Assembly (NCBI GenBank): GCA_903847285.1
Contig: CAINDH010000131.1
Span: forward strand, 1 to 39,434
From: an uncultured Verrucomicrobia subdivision 3 bacterium
GTDB taxonomy: Bacteria; Verrucomicrobiota; Verrucomicrobiae; Limisphaerales; UBA11358
Length of the DNA: 39,434 nt
Direction of reading: 5' to 3'
Shown here: piece after piece, positions 25,260 through 33,753 of the stretch
How the letters are laid out: every line of letters begins with the position of its first letter
How positions within the stretch are numbered: the first letter of the stretch is position 1
Notes under the pieces: generated by a model
What the model was told of the DNA's origin: nothing
Databases searched by the model: none
What the model saw: the letters and a program-made list of their open reading frames with translations, nothing else
Translations under genes and position numbers: made by a program

Positions 25260-26540
25260 ATGACCAACTCGCTCCCCATGCCCCGCCGTAACTTTCTCAA
25301 AAACGTCGCCGTCGCGGGGGCGGCGTTTTCGGCGCTGCCTTTGTTCAATGTCCGCGCGGATGGCGTGGCCAGAAAATTCAAGGTCGGCCTCGTGGGCTGC
25401 GGTGGGCGCGGCAAAGGTGCGACGGAAAACATGATTGAAGCCGCCAAGTCTCTGGGGCACGAGGTGGAAGTTTTCGCCGTGGCAGATTTTTTTGCCGAAC
25501 GTGCCAATGAGGTCGCCAAAAAATATTCCATTCCCGCCGGACGCGTTTTTTCCAGTGCGACAGGCTATCGCGAATTGATGGCGCAGCCGGTAGACATCGT
25601 GATTCTCGCCACGCCGCCGGTGTTTCGTCCTGCACACTTCGAAGCGGCGGTCGCGGCGGGCAAGCACGTCTTCATCGAGAAGCCCATCGCGGTGGATCCG
25701 GTTGGCGCGCGGCAGGTGATTGCGACGGGCGAAGTGGCGAAACAGAAAGGATTATCCGTCGTGGCTGGCACGCAGCGGCGGCATCAGGCAAGCTATTTGC
25801 ATAATCAGTTTGCCGTGGCGAACGGCGCGATTGGAAAAATCACCGGCGGCACGGTCAGTTGGTGCGGTGGCAGACTTTGGTTCAAGGAGCGCAACCAGGA
25901 TGAGGGTGATGCGAGCTACATGGTGCGCAACTGGACGAGCTTTTCGGAAATGTCGGGAGACCATATCGTCGAACAGCACGTTCACAATCTCGATGTGGCG
26001 AATTGGTTCATGGGTCGCACGCCGGTATCGGCGGTCGGCTTCGGTGGTCGCGCGCGGCGGCAGACAGGCGACCAGTTTGATTTTTTTAGTGTGGATTTTA
26101 ATTACGGTGAGGACGTGCATATCCACAGCATGTGCCGGCAGATCAAAGGCGCTTATACCAGTGTGAGCGAATTTTTCAGCGGCACCGAAGGCAATACTTT
26201 TGGCGGCGGCAAAATGACCTCCGCCAAACTCACGGATATGAAAATCCCGGAATTCAAGGCTCACGAAAACCCGTATGTGGAAGAGCATGTTTTTCTGTTG
26301 GATAGCATTGTGAAAGGCGCGCCGGTGAATGCTGCGCGCACCGTGGCCGAGTCCACATTGACTGGGCTCATGGGTAGAATTTCCTCATACACCGGTCAAT
26401 TGGTGCGCTGGTCCGACTTGACGACGAATACGGAATCGCCGTGGTATAATTTGGCGCTCTCACCGTCAGCGGCGGATTTTGAAAGTGGCAAAGTGGTCGC
26501 GCCGAAGGATGGTGTGTGTCCAATTCCGGGTGAGGCGTGA
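25260..26540 (+). CDS. Tat-exported Gfo/Idh/MocA family oxidoreductase
   Basis: A 426-residue NAD(P)-dependent oxidoreductase. The N-terminus PRRNFLKNVAVAGAAFSALP is a twin-arginine signal, so the folded protein with bound cofactor would be exported. The Rossmann motif is GLVGCGGRGKG; EKPIAVD carries the catalytic-region Lys. The C-terminal alpha/beta domain includes GDHIVEQHVHNLDVANWF. Starts at 25260 or 25278 both keep the Tat motif. Exported members often oxidise or epimerise sugars, with the tightly held cofactor recycled in place. Divergent from ThuA-like gene 2. Confidence 0.9.
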   Translation: MTNSLPMPRRNFLKNVAVAGAAFSALPLFNVRADGVARKFKVGLVGCGGRGKGATENMIEAAKSLGHEVEVFAVADFFAERANEVAKKYSIPAGRVFSSATGYRELMAQPVDIVILATPPVFRPAHFEAAVAAGKHVFIEKPIAVDPVGARQVIATGEVAKQKGLSVVAGTQRRHQASYLHNQFAVANGAIGKITGGTVSWCGGRLWFKERNQDEGDASYMVRNWTSFSEMSGDHIVEQHVHNLDVANWFMGRTPVSAVGFGGRARRQTGDQFDFFSVDFNYGEDVHIHSMCRQIKGAYTSVSEFFSGTEGNTFGGGKMTSAKLTDMKIPEFKAHENPYVEEHVFLLDSIVKGAPVNAARTVAESTLTGLMGRISSYTGQLVRWSDLTTNTESPWYNLALSPSAADFESGKVVAPKDGVCPIPGEA

Positions 26541-26688
26541 CCGGATTATTCGCCTTGCTCGCATAGTAATGCTGGTCGCATTTTTCGCGCATCCAAGAAT
26601 CTTCCGCTTCAAAGTGGCCGCTGCGCGGTCAACGTCTGGTCGCGTGTGACCGGACTCACCTCTGGCAGGATTCCTCCGCTACGATTTT

Positions 26689-27489
26689 TTACCGCAGCGC
26701 TTCCGGTGGGATGTGCGTGAGTTGCATTCCAAATACGAGGAAGGCGATCAACGCAAAGTAAGTGACGGCCACCACCAGCCTTTGCTGCGGTGTGACTTCA
26801 AAATAACGTTTCTCTTCGTCCGTTTTTGCACGGAATAGCGAGAATAGTCGAGGCAGCGACATCACCAGAATTAACAGCAGCATGAAATTGAAATTCGTGA
26901 TTGTCAGCACCACCATGATGAGGAAACCCACAATCCACAACCACGGCGAAAGCGCGGAGACGATGCGGCCGCCATCGAGAAAACCGACGGGCGCAAGGTT
27001 GAACAGGTTTAGAAAAAACCCGGAATACGCCAGCGCACGGAACAATGGGTTGCCGGTGGCGAGGTAAATCAGTTCGCAGACCGCCGCGCCGATGGCTCCT
27101 AGCAGTGGGCCGCCGATGCCGACTTCGGCTTCGATGCGCGCATTAGGCGGCATATCTTTCAGAGCGATGAACGCGCCCATGAAAGGAATGAAAACCGGCC
27201 AGCCTACTTTCAGGCCGCATTGCCGCGCGGCGATGAGGTGGCCACATTCATGGACAAAAATCAGCAACACAAATCCGACAGCAAACTGCCAGCCCCAAGC
27301 CATCGCATAGACTCCGATAGAGAGCACCATTGTCGCGCCGGTTTTCAAGAAAGGCAGGACGAATTTGAGCTTGCCGAGAAATTTCAGGACAAGAAACAAG
27401 CCCACGCCAATTGGGCCGAAATTTTTTTTGAGCTTGTCGCCAAACGTTGGAGGCTTGGCAGGCGGCGGCGGCGTCTCATTTGTTTCCAT
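26689..27489 (-). CDS. M50 site-2-type membrane metalloprotease
   Basis: A 266-residue polytopic protein. A Pro-rich cytoplasmic start is followed by membrane segments. The zinc motif H80-E81-C82-G83-H84 sits in FVHECGHLIAA, and the third ligand is D172 in NLAPVGFLDGGR, both within membrane helices as in site-2 proteases. It lacks a PDZ domain, unlike RseP, and fits the shorter M50 group. It would cut membrane proteins within the bilayer. A promoter-like segment lies at 27499-27526. Confidence 0.88.
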   Translation of the reverse strand: METNETPPPPAKPPTFGDKLKKNFGPIGVGLFLVLKFLGKLKFVLPFLKTGATMVLSIGVYAMAWGWQFAVGFVLLIFVHECGHLIAARQCGLKVGWPVFIPFMGAFIALKDMPPNARIEAEVGIGGPLLGAIGAAVCELIYLATGNPLFRALAYSGFFLNLFNLAPVGFLDGGRIVSALSPWLWIVGFLIMVVLTITNFNFMLLLILVMSLPRLFSLFRAKTDEEKRYFEVTPQQRLVVAVTYFALIAFLVFGMQLTHIPPEALR

Positions 27490-27498
27490 GGCGATATG

Positions 27499-27534
27499 AT
27501 TTAACGTCGCGCCTTATCGCGTCAAACGGAATTC
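27499..27534 (-). promoter_or_regulatory. promoter-like segment with shared 16-bp motif, M50 gene
   Basis: On the minus strand GAATTCCGTTTGACGC (27519-27534) contains a -35-like TTTGAC (27521-27526), then a 16-base spacer and TTAAAT (27499-27504), 10 bases before the gene start. The 16-mer recurs exactly at 32084-32099 before the ABC transporter operon. Confidence 0.55.
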
Positions 27535-27562
27535 TGCGCCCGCAGTGGCATTCACACAGCAT

Positions 27563-28690
27563 TCAGCGTAAACTTTTTTCCAGATTTCCCGCGTAACCCG
27601 TCAGTTCCAGAAATGCCGAGCCGATTTCTTTTCCGGCTTCGTCGCGGATGCGGCAGCCGCCCTCCCAATACGCCAGGCTTCCGCCACCAGCGAGTTCCTG
27701 ATTTTCCACGAGCGGTTCGAGGAGGAAACTAACGCGCTGGTTTGATTGCGGATCCCGCGTCTGCACCTTCATGCTCACGGGATATTTCGCACCGGTGACC
27801 GGGCTTTTCCACGTCTGCACCGTTTCCATTTTGAACTCTGCCGATGGTAGGTGAGTCACGATGTTGTTGGTGCTGACCCATGCGAGTGTTGAGAAATCGT
27901 CCTGCGAGCCATCCTTGCGGCGCATCCGGTAGGCCATGATTTCGCGGCCGTCCTTGAATTGCAGGCAGCACCAGTCCCAGCCGGTCTGATTGTCACCCAA
28001 CTGACTGCTGCTGATTTCGTGATCCATCCAAGCCTCGCCATAAACGTGATTGGTCTCGGAATTGAATTTCACTTCACCGCTCGCCTGCAATCTGGGGAAC
28101 GTCAGATAATAACTTGCCGCCGTCGGATCCGCCGCTTTGCGCGAAACGGAATTCTGCCCGAACACCACGAGCGGTTTGCGTGGCTGCAATTCCAGTTGGA
28201 AACTTGTTTCGCCGCCGAACGAGCCACGCAAATCCATCGTCTCGCGGTTCGTGTCCGTCATGCGGAGCGACCAGTTGCCATTGCGGACATCCAGTCCACC
28301 AGTGGATGAAGATGCGTCCCAGCCGTTGCGGTTCAATCGTTGCTGGTGCAAAAACTTTCCCGACTTCACGTCCAGCAACGCCATGTGCGCGAGAAATAAT
28401 TTGTCGCTACCGAAAGCCGGATTGTTTGTCCCGGCGGAATTTGTGGGCGAACCCGCGCTGCGGAAAAATGTCGCCTGAAAACCTAAGCGGCGTCCGTCGT
28501 CGCCGAAAAGATGGCCGGTGATATACCACCACTCGATTTTGAAATCATCATGGCTGCCGTGGTCGCGCGGAAACGAGAACACGTGGCCCGCCTGTGGCAG
28601 CGCGAAGCCGTCCGCAGTTTTGGCGGCGTCTTCCGCGAGCGCTTGCGTCAAAACCAGCAGCGATAAAATGGGCAAAATGATTTTGTTCAT
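27563..28690 (-). CDS. secreted lipocalin-like CrtC/AttH family protein
   Basis: The ATG at 28690 gives MNKIILPILSLLVLTQALA, a signal peptide; it starts one base after the permease stop. The mature protein shows the two-lobed CrtC/AttH fold: KIEWWYITGHL and FQATFFR in the first half, then AWMDHEISSSQLGDNQTGWDW and CCLQFKDGREIMAYRMR. AttH-type proteins work with an ABC exporter; CrtC itself hydrates carotenoids. No carotenoid genes are nearby, so the AttH role, binding a lipid-like substrate at the envelope, is favoured. Last gene of a three-gene operon. Confidence 0.85.
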   Translation of the reverse strand: MNKIILPILSLLVLTQALAEDAAKTADGFALPQAGHVFSFPRDHGSHDDFKIEWWYITGHLFGDDGRRLGFQATFFRSAGSPTNSAGTNNPAFGSDKLFLAHMALLDVKSGKFLHQQRLNRNGWDASSSTGGLDVRNGNWSLRMTDTNRETMDLRGSFGGETSFQLELQPRKPLVVFGQNSVSRKAADPTAASYYLTFPRLQASGEVKFNSETNHVYGEAWMDHEISSSQLGDNQTGWDWCCLQFKDGREIMAYRMRRKDGSQDDFSTLAWVSTNNIVTHLPSAEFKMETVQTWKSPVTGAKYPVSMKVQTRDPQSNQRVSFLLEPLVENQELAGGGSLAYWEGGCRIRDEAGKEIGSAFLELTGYAGNLEKSLR

Positions 28691-28691
28691 G

Positions 28692-31343
28692 TCATTCCTC
28701 GCGATCCGCCGCCAGGCCGGAACCCCAGCGCCCGACAAAAAACGCCACGACCGTTCCCGCGCTGACGACCAGCAGGCCGAGCGCCGCCAGTTGCAGCCAC
28801 GGAATCGCAAATTGCAGCGTCCAGCCGAAGCTTTGCTTGTTGATGACGTAAATCAAAATCCAGCCGAGGCCGAGGCTCACGACCATGCCCACAACTACGC
28901 CGCACACCGAGAGCAACGCGCCCTCAATCGCTGTGGCCAGCGCCATTTCACGGCGTCGCCAGCCTAGTGCGCGGAGCGTGGTGAGTTCGCTGCGCCGGTC
29001 AAGCAGGATGCTGGAGAGCGTCATGCCTAGTCCGATGACCGCGACGATGATGCCGATGAGTTCCAGCGCGTAAGTCACCGAGAACGTCTGGCGGAAGATG
29101 CGGAGAATTTCCGTGCGCAGATAGCGGTTCGTCAAAATCGAGAGGCCGGGAAATTTGGCGGACAATTCCTCTTGCACGGTTTCCGGCGCAAGATTGGTTT
29201 GCGTCATCACAATTAGGCTCGTCGCCAGTTCATCGCCGAACCACGCGGCAAAGTGTCGTCGCTCAATGATCAGCGAGCCGCGCTCGTTGCCGTAATCGGA
29301 GAAGACGCCCGCGATGGTCAATCGCTTTTCTCCGTTCGGTATGGGAATCGTGACGCTGCCGCCGCGCCGCACACGGAAGCGTTCAGAAAAACTTTCGCTG
29401 ATAAATGCGAGCTGCTCGTTTTGTTTCAGGTCGTAAATCTTTTCGTCCAGCGGCGGCTGACGCCACGTCAGGTTTTGGTGGCGCTGGGAAAAATCCATGT
29501 CCACGCCGACGAGCATCGTGCTCAAGCCGTTGATTTCGATGGCGGCGGATTGCATCACGTTGACCTCGGCCACCGCGGGGCTGGCGACCAGCGCGTGCCA
29601 CGTCGCGGGCGAGATGCGGTTTTGTGTCGAGGCGCTTTGTGCGCCGTCGCTGCTGATGTAGAGGTCCGCCTGAAATGTGTTGTTGATCCAGCCGCGCATT
29701 GTTGTCTCGAAACTCGCGACGAGGATGATCATGCCCGCCGCCATCGTCACCGCGCACAACAAGCCGGCGGCAGCGAGACGATGTCGGCTAGAGGTTTTGA
29801 CGAGATGGCTCGTGGCGATTTTGGCGGCGATGGAATATTGCCCAGTGAAACGAAAAAGTTGTGCCAGTTGCCGCAAGACGTGGCTGCACAAAATCCCTCC
29901 ACCTAAAATCAATCCGAGTGCCGCTGCGTAACCGCCAAGCGGAAACCGCAGCGCGCCGGAGAAGCGAAGCGGGGGCAGCAAAACCAAGAGCGCGCTAATC
30001 GCCAGTAGCGACAATGCGAACGGCGCGGATTGCAAAATGGATTTTCTTTCCTGACTTTCCGAATGACGCGAGAGGATTTGCGCGGGGGGAATTTTGGCCG
30101 CCTGTCGCGCGGGCCACCAACCGGCGATAAGACTTGCGCCGACTGCGAGTGTGATGGCGATGAAAAATTCTCCACCATCAAGCCGCGCCGAATCCACGGT
30201 GGTCGCGTAGTAAAGCGCGTTAACGGTGCGCCCGACGAACCGGACGGCGAATTGCGCTCCGCCCCAGCCGAGCAACGCGCCAAACGCGCCGCCTACCAGT
30301 CCGAGCAGCATCGCTTCCAACAGCCAGACGTGGCGGATGATGCGTTCGGTCACGCCAAGTGAGCGCAACACGCCGATCTCCTCACGCCGCCGCACGACCG
30401 CGCCGTCGAGGCTTTGAAAAATCAGATACAACCCGACAAGCAAACCGATGAGCGAAAGAATTGTCAGGTTCATCCGAAACGCGCGCGTCATCGTCGCGGC
30501 GCTGGCGCGACGGTCTTCCGGCGAGAACACTTGCCAGCGATTTTTTCCGAGCGCGTTGAGTTGGTCGTGAAGTTTTGCGCGGCGTGCGTCCACATCCGCG
30601 CCGTCGGTCACGATGAATTCAATCCGATCCAGTTTGCCCTCGCGATGTGCGATGCGTTGCAGCGCGGGCAAATCCATCATCAACAGATGTTCCGGCGGTG
30701 TCGGGCGTGACGGTGAGGTGGGAATCAAACCAGCGACTTCCAGTTCCACCACGTTTTCATCCACGACCACGCGGAAATGGTCGCCGATGTTCAGCTTGGA
30801 GTTTTTCGCCATCGCCGCGCTGATGAAGACGGCGTTGTCCTTTCGCAGCAGGTTCCAGAACTGATTGCCGCCGGTGTAATTCGTCGCAGTGGATTGCTGG
30901 TCGAACCAACTGCGGTCGGTGTCGGCGGCGGACGCAAGATTCTGGATGGCGACCAGATCAAGGCCGAGCAGGTGATACGTCTGGCGTGAACCGATTTGTT
31001 CTTCTTTCTGCTCACGCGGCTTGGCGCCGGTGGTTTCGATGACTGGAATGATTTCAACGGCATCATCGCCGAGCGCGTCGCGCAATTCGCCGAGAATGGC
31101 AACCGGGAGTTCGCCGGCGGGCGCGGAGATTTGCCAGTCGCTTTGCTGCGTGAGCAGGCCGGTGAAGTTTTGGAAACTGGAAACGGCGGCGCGGTTCGCG
31201 AGCCGGATGGAAAAGAACACTGCGATGCCCAGCGCCAGAATCAAAATCTGCAACGCCGTCTGGCGCGGCGCGGAACGCCAGTGGCGCAACGTGAAGCGTC
31301 GCAGCAGCAAACCAATCGTGGACAGCGGGCGCAGGTCGTTCAT
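28692..31343 (-). CDS. ABC transporter permease with two FtsX domains
   Basis: An 883-residue MacB/LolCE-superfamily permease in the duplicated form: one N-terminal membrane helix (about 25-45), a large periplasmic part, FtsX domain 1 with three helices (about 280-410), two central helices, a second periplasmic part, and FtsX domain 2 (about 765-875, YALELIGIIVAVIGLGMTLS). It uses ATP hydrolysis by its partner to move substrates mechanically across the envelope rather than through a pore. It overlaps the ATPase gene by four bases and is followed after one base by the CrtC/AttH-like gene. Confidence 0.9.
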   Translation of the reverse strand: MNDLRPLSTIGLLLRRFTLRHWRSAPRQTALQILILALGIAVFFSIRLANRAAVSSFQNFTGLLTQQSDWQISAPAGELPVAILGELRDALGDDAVEIIPVIETTGAKPREQKEEQIGSRQTYHLLGLDLVAIQNLASAADTDRSWFDQQSTATNYTGGNQFWNLLRKDNAVFISAAMAKNSKLNIGDHFRVVVDENVVELEVAGLIPTSPSRPTPPEHLLMMDLPALQRIAHREGKLDRIEFIVTDGADVDARRAKLHDQLNALGKNRWQVFSPEDRRASAATMTRAFRMNLTILSLIGLLVGLYLIFQSLDGAVVRRREEIGVLRSLGVTERIIRHVWLLEAMLLGLVGGAFGALLGWGGAQFAVRFVGRTVNALYYATTVDSARLDGGEFFIAITLAVGASLIAGWWPARQAAKIPPAQILSRHSESQERKSILQSAPFALSLLAISALLVLLPPLRFSGALRFPLGGYAAALGLILGGGILCSHVLRQLAQLFRFTGQYSIAAKIATSHLVKTSSRHRLAAAGLLCAVTMAAGMIILVASFETTMRGWINNTFQADLYISSDGAQSASTQNRISPATWHALVASPAVAEVNVMQSAAIEINGLSTMLVGVDMDFSQRHQNLTWRQPPLDEKIYDLKQNEQLAFISESFSERFRVRRGGSVTIPIPNGEKRLTIAGVFSDYGNERGSLIIERRHFAAWFGDELATSLIVMTQTNLAPETVQEELSAKFPGLSILTNRYLRTEILRIFRQTFSVTYALELIGIIVAVIGLGMTLSSILLDRRSELTTLRALGWRRREMALATAIEGALLSVCGVVVGMVVSLGLGWILIYVINKQSFGWTLQFAIPWLQLAALGLLVVSAGTVVAFFVGRWGSGLAADREE

Positions 31344-32056
31344 GCCGCCGAGGTTTCCTTGACGATGACGCCGTCCCGCATGTGCAGGCTGCGATGACAG
31401 ATGCGCGCGGCATCCGGGCTGTGCGTGACCATCAGCATCGCAGTCTTCAGTTCAGTGGAAAGTTCCTCGAGCAGATCCAAAATGTTTTCGCCGTTCGCAG
31501 AATCGAGATTGCCCGTCGGCTCGTCGGCGAGCAACAAGGCCGGCTTATGCGCGAGCGCGCGGGCGATGGCGACGCGTTGCATCTCGCCGCCGGAAAGCTG
31601 GCCAGGAAATGCATCCGCGCGATGCGCGAGCTTCACCCGTTCCAACAGTTCCATGCCGCGCGTGCGGCGTGCGCGTGGCGGGACGTTGAGCAACTGCATC
31701 GGTAGCTCGACGTTTTCAAACGCCGTGAGCGTGGGCAGTAGGTGGAAGAATTGAAAAATTGTGCCGATGCGTTCGCGGCGCAGCGCGGCGAGTTCATCGC
31801 TGGAAAGTTTTTCTAGCGCCGCACCGTTGAGTTGGATCGAGCCGCTGTCTGCGCGGTCAACGCCGCCGAGACAGTTGAGCAACGTCGTTTTGCCGCAACC
31901 GGACGGGCCGACGAGCGCGACGCGTTCACCGGCAGCGAGCGTGAAGGAAACCTGGTTCAGCACGCAGCGTGTCTGATAACTTTTGGTCACGCGCTCGACG
32001 CGCAGAATGGTCGCCGCGATTTGCGTGGCGGGTGGTGGGGAGACGGCCGATTCCAT
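31340..32056 (-). CDS. ABC transporter ATP-binding protein (LolD/MacB type)
   Basis: A 238-residue ATPase with complete motifs: Walker A GPSGCGKTT, Q-loop TIFQFFHLLPTLTAFENVELP, signature LSGGEMQRVAIARAL, Walker B ALLLADEP, D-loop GNLDS and the H-loop His (MVTHSPD). First gene of the operon that continues with the FtsX permease and the CrtC/AttH-like protein. This order matches the AttEFGH type of exporter, here with one fused permease. The start 32056 is followed upstream by the 16-bp shared motif at 32084-32099. Confidence 0.92.
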   Translation of the reverse strand: MESAVSPPPATQIAATILRVERVTKSYQTRCVLNQVSFTLAAGERVALVGPSGCGKTTLLNCLGGVDRADSGSIQLNGAALEKLSSDELAALRRERIGTIFQFFHLLPTLTAFENVELPMQLLNVPPRARRTRGMELLERVKLAHRADAFPGQLSGGEMQRVAIARALAHKPALLLADEPTGNLDSANGENILDLLEELSTELKTAMLMVTHSPDAARICHRSLHMRDGVIVKETSAA

Positions 32057-32083
32057 GCACCATGATTCGTTCTGTGCCGCTGC

Positions 32084-32099
32084 GCGTCAAACGGAATTC
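32084..32099 (-). promoter_or_regulatory. shared 16-bp upstream motif, ABC operon
   Basis: An exact second copy of GAATTCCGTTTGACGC (minus strand), 27 bases before the ATPase start; the other copy is at 27519-27534. TTTGAC may be a -35 box. The -10 position 17 bases on (GAATCA) is weak, so the repeat may instead be an operator or reflect a duplicated promoter. Confidence 0.45.
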
Positions 32100-32152
32100 C
32101 ATGCGGGTCTTAGGACTTTTCATTTCGCCGCTTTGGATTAGATTGGCCGGAC

Positions 32153-32242
32153 ATGATTCTGGTTTTGGACAACTACGATTCGTTCACCTACAACCTCGTG
32201 CAATTTCTGGGCGAGCTGGGCGTGGACTTGCAGGTGCGCTGA
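32153..32242 (+). pseudogene. trpG: 5' fragment of trpG/pabA cut at a mobile-element junction
   Basis: The frame from ATG 32153 encodes [20 protein letters not shown] then ELGVDLQVR and stops at TGA 32240-32242. The start is the highly conserved N-terminus of the glutamine amidotransferase subunit of anthranilate or aminodeoxychorismate synthase, normally about 190 residues. The catalytic Cys, His and Glu regions are missing. From 32243 onward the sequence is A+T-richer and carries element genes. The rest of the gene should lie beyond the right end of the element. Whether the organism keeps a second functional copy cannot be seen. Confidence 0.88.
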
Positions 32243-32515
32243 TTTCATTGGCGTTTTTTGCGTTTTCATTTTCGAGTTCCACCATACTTCTGAACCAAAA
32301 ATTTTCCACTTAAAACGCTAAAAAGTGACAAAAAAGTGTCTCGCCTTAGAACGGTGCTTAGAACGGAATGATGGATTTTACTGCACGGTGTTTAGGTCGG
32401 GATTTCACCGGTTTAGAACAGATAGGCGCAATATCAGGAACGCTCATTTAACTTAGCTTGTCGGGTTCAAAAAGTTGGCTCACAATTCTTACATTGCCGC
32501 TGAAATTAAACCGCT
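32243..32515. other. left end region of the element, non-coding, with short direct repeats
   Basis: No gene is visible. The stretch is A+T-rich. CTTAGAACGG occurs at 32345-32354 and again at 32357-32366, with a degenerate TTTAGAACA at 32411-32419. AAAAGTG also repeats near 32321-32338. Such repeats near an element end can be integrase arm sites or initiator-binding sites, but no known site could be matched. Confidence 0.5.
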
Positions 32516-33490
32516 ATGGCCACCAAACAAAATATCCGCACGGAGTATACTGACGAGGATCGCAACCTTGATTTTGATCCTTCCTTAACAAATCCAGTTA
32601 GTGTTGGTCGGCAAGATATTTGGATTACGCCGGAATTAAAACTGGCCGCTATAGCACTTAAAAAAACTCTGAGCATCAAGCGTGATGAACAGATGACAGA
32701 GGCACGCATTGAAGATGTGGATTTGAAGTTTGATACTCACAAGAAGCGCGCGGAATTTTTTGACGCACTAGGTAAGCTGGCAACACTTGTGAATTCGAAT
32801 TTTCCACGCACTTACCCACTTCATAAACCCTGCGCACCTGAATCATCAACCACAGCTGATGGGGTATGGCTAAATTTTTGGTATAAATATTTTTTGCCAG
32901 ATGTGTTCGCTACGGTGATTGAGGATGTTGCTGCAACAGAACAGCAAATCATTCCCGCACCTTCTGAAGTGGTTGCCTGCGCCCAATCCTATCTCGCGGC
33001 ATACGACTTGGGCTTTATCAGGATGGCTTTGACAGTGGATGAAAACGTTGATCAAGGAGCCGTTGATTCCTTGACCGAATCATTGCGTGAAACTCAAAGC
33101 GGATTAAAAAAATTTCTGCGCCTGTTGGTGCAATGCCTAGCAGGACCGGAAACTACTCGCGTCGTTATTCACAATGAAGATCAGATCGAAGTGAATGGCG
33201 TCACTAAGGAATTTACCGGAGCGGCGCTAAAGGCTTTGTTGACGCTGACCTTGTTACGCGACCAGGCCGAGTTTAAGTTGCAAGATTTTGCGAAGTTATT
33301 TCATGGAGAGGACGCCGGTGATGCCAAGACGGATTTTGACAACGCCATGAAGGCGTTGAAGAAAATGTTGCCGTCAATATCATCAAGCACACCCTCAAAA
33401 AACCTTCGTGCCATTAATGGTTTGAAGTTTTTAGTTCTCGCTGACAAGGCTTTAATTATCAAGCGCTTAAAGCGTCTAAACGGCATTTGA
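32516..33490 (+). CDS. element protein of unknown function with winged-helix-like C-terminus
   Basis: A 324-residue soluble protein, first gene of the element. Residues 1-200 are mainly helical and not recognised. From about 215 on, IEVNGVTKEFTGAALKALLTLTLL and KLQDFAKLF, a helix MKALKKMLPS and a C-terminal strand pair (LRAINGLKFLVL) recall the OmpR/PhoB-type winged-helix order. That would make it a DNA-binding protein, perhaps a regulator or replication initiator of the element. Codon use is more A+T-rich than in chromosomal genes of the window. Assignment is by pattern only. Confidence 0.6.
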   Translation: MATKQNIRTEYTDEDRNLDFDPSLTNPVSVGRQDIWITPELKLAAIALKKTLSIKRDEQMTEARIEDVDLKFDTHKKRAEFFDALGKLATLVNSNFPRTYPLHKPCAPESSTTADGVWLNFWYKYFLPDVFATVIEDVAATEQQIIPAPSEVVACAQSYLAAYDLGFIRMALTVDENVDQGAVDSLTESLRETQSGLKKFLRLLVQCLAGPETTRVVIHNEDQIEVNGVTKEFTGAALKALLTLTLLRDQAEFKLQDFAKLFHGEDAGDAKTDFDNAMKALKKMLPSISSSTPSKNLRAINGLKFLVLADKALIIKRLKRLNGI

Positions 33491-33629
33491 TCTGCGCGGA
33501 AAGTATAGATAAGAATTCATTGTAAAAGTTCATTCAAACAGCGTAAAACTGTGTATTCCCAGCACGGGCGGAGCGTATTTCAGGGTAATCATTTTATTTC
33601 TTTTCCTTTTTGTGCGAAATTGTCCTTGT

Positions 33630-33650
33630 AGCCCCGAGGTGGGCTTTCTC
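33630..33650 (+). terminator. weak hairpin with short T run after first element gene
   Basis: AGCCC (33630-33634) and GGGCT (33641-33645) enclose CGAGGT and are followed by TTTCTC. The stem is only 5 bp, so this is a tentative terminator for the gene ending at 33490. Confidence 0.25.
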
Positions 33651-33661
33651 ATAGAACTAAA

Positions 33662-33709
33662 AGCGGAAGTCTGCAGGATGACATGATGTCCGGAAAAATA
33701 TTTTCCGCT
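33662..33709 (+). promoter_or_regulatory. two competing hairpins before the SSB-like gene
   Basis: CGGAAAA (33691-33697) pairs with TTTTCCG (33701-33707) around ATA. AGCGGAA (33662-33668) can instead pair with TTCCGCT (33703-33709), using the same 3' bases. The structures exclude each other and lie 45 bases or more before the start at 33754. They may be an RNA control element or a protein-binding palindrome. Confidence 0.35.
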
Positions 33710-33753
33710 GATGGTTTCTAATCTTCAGGTTGCTCGGTGGCTGCACGTAAAAA

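Noticed and set aside
28692..28810. Longer start (28810) for the CrtC/AttH-like gene
   Set aside because: It would overlap the permease gene by about 120 bases and bury the clear signal peptide that begins at 28690.
32100..32300. tRNA or tmRNA gene as the element's integration site
   Set aside because: No cloverleaf or CCA-end-like sequence at the junction; the broken gene is protein-coding (trpG/pabA).
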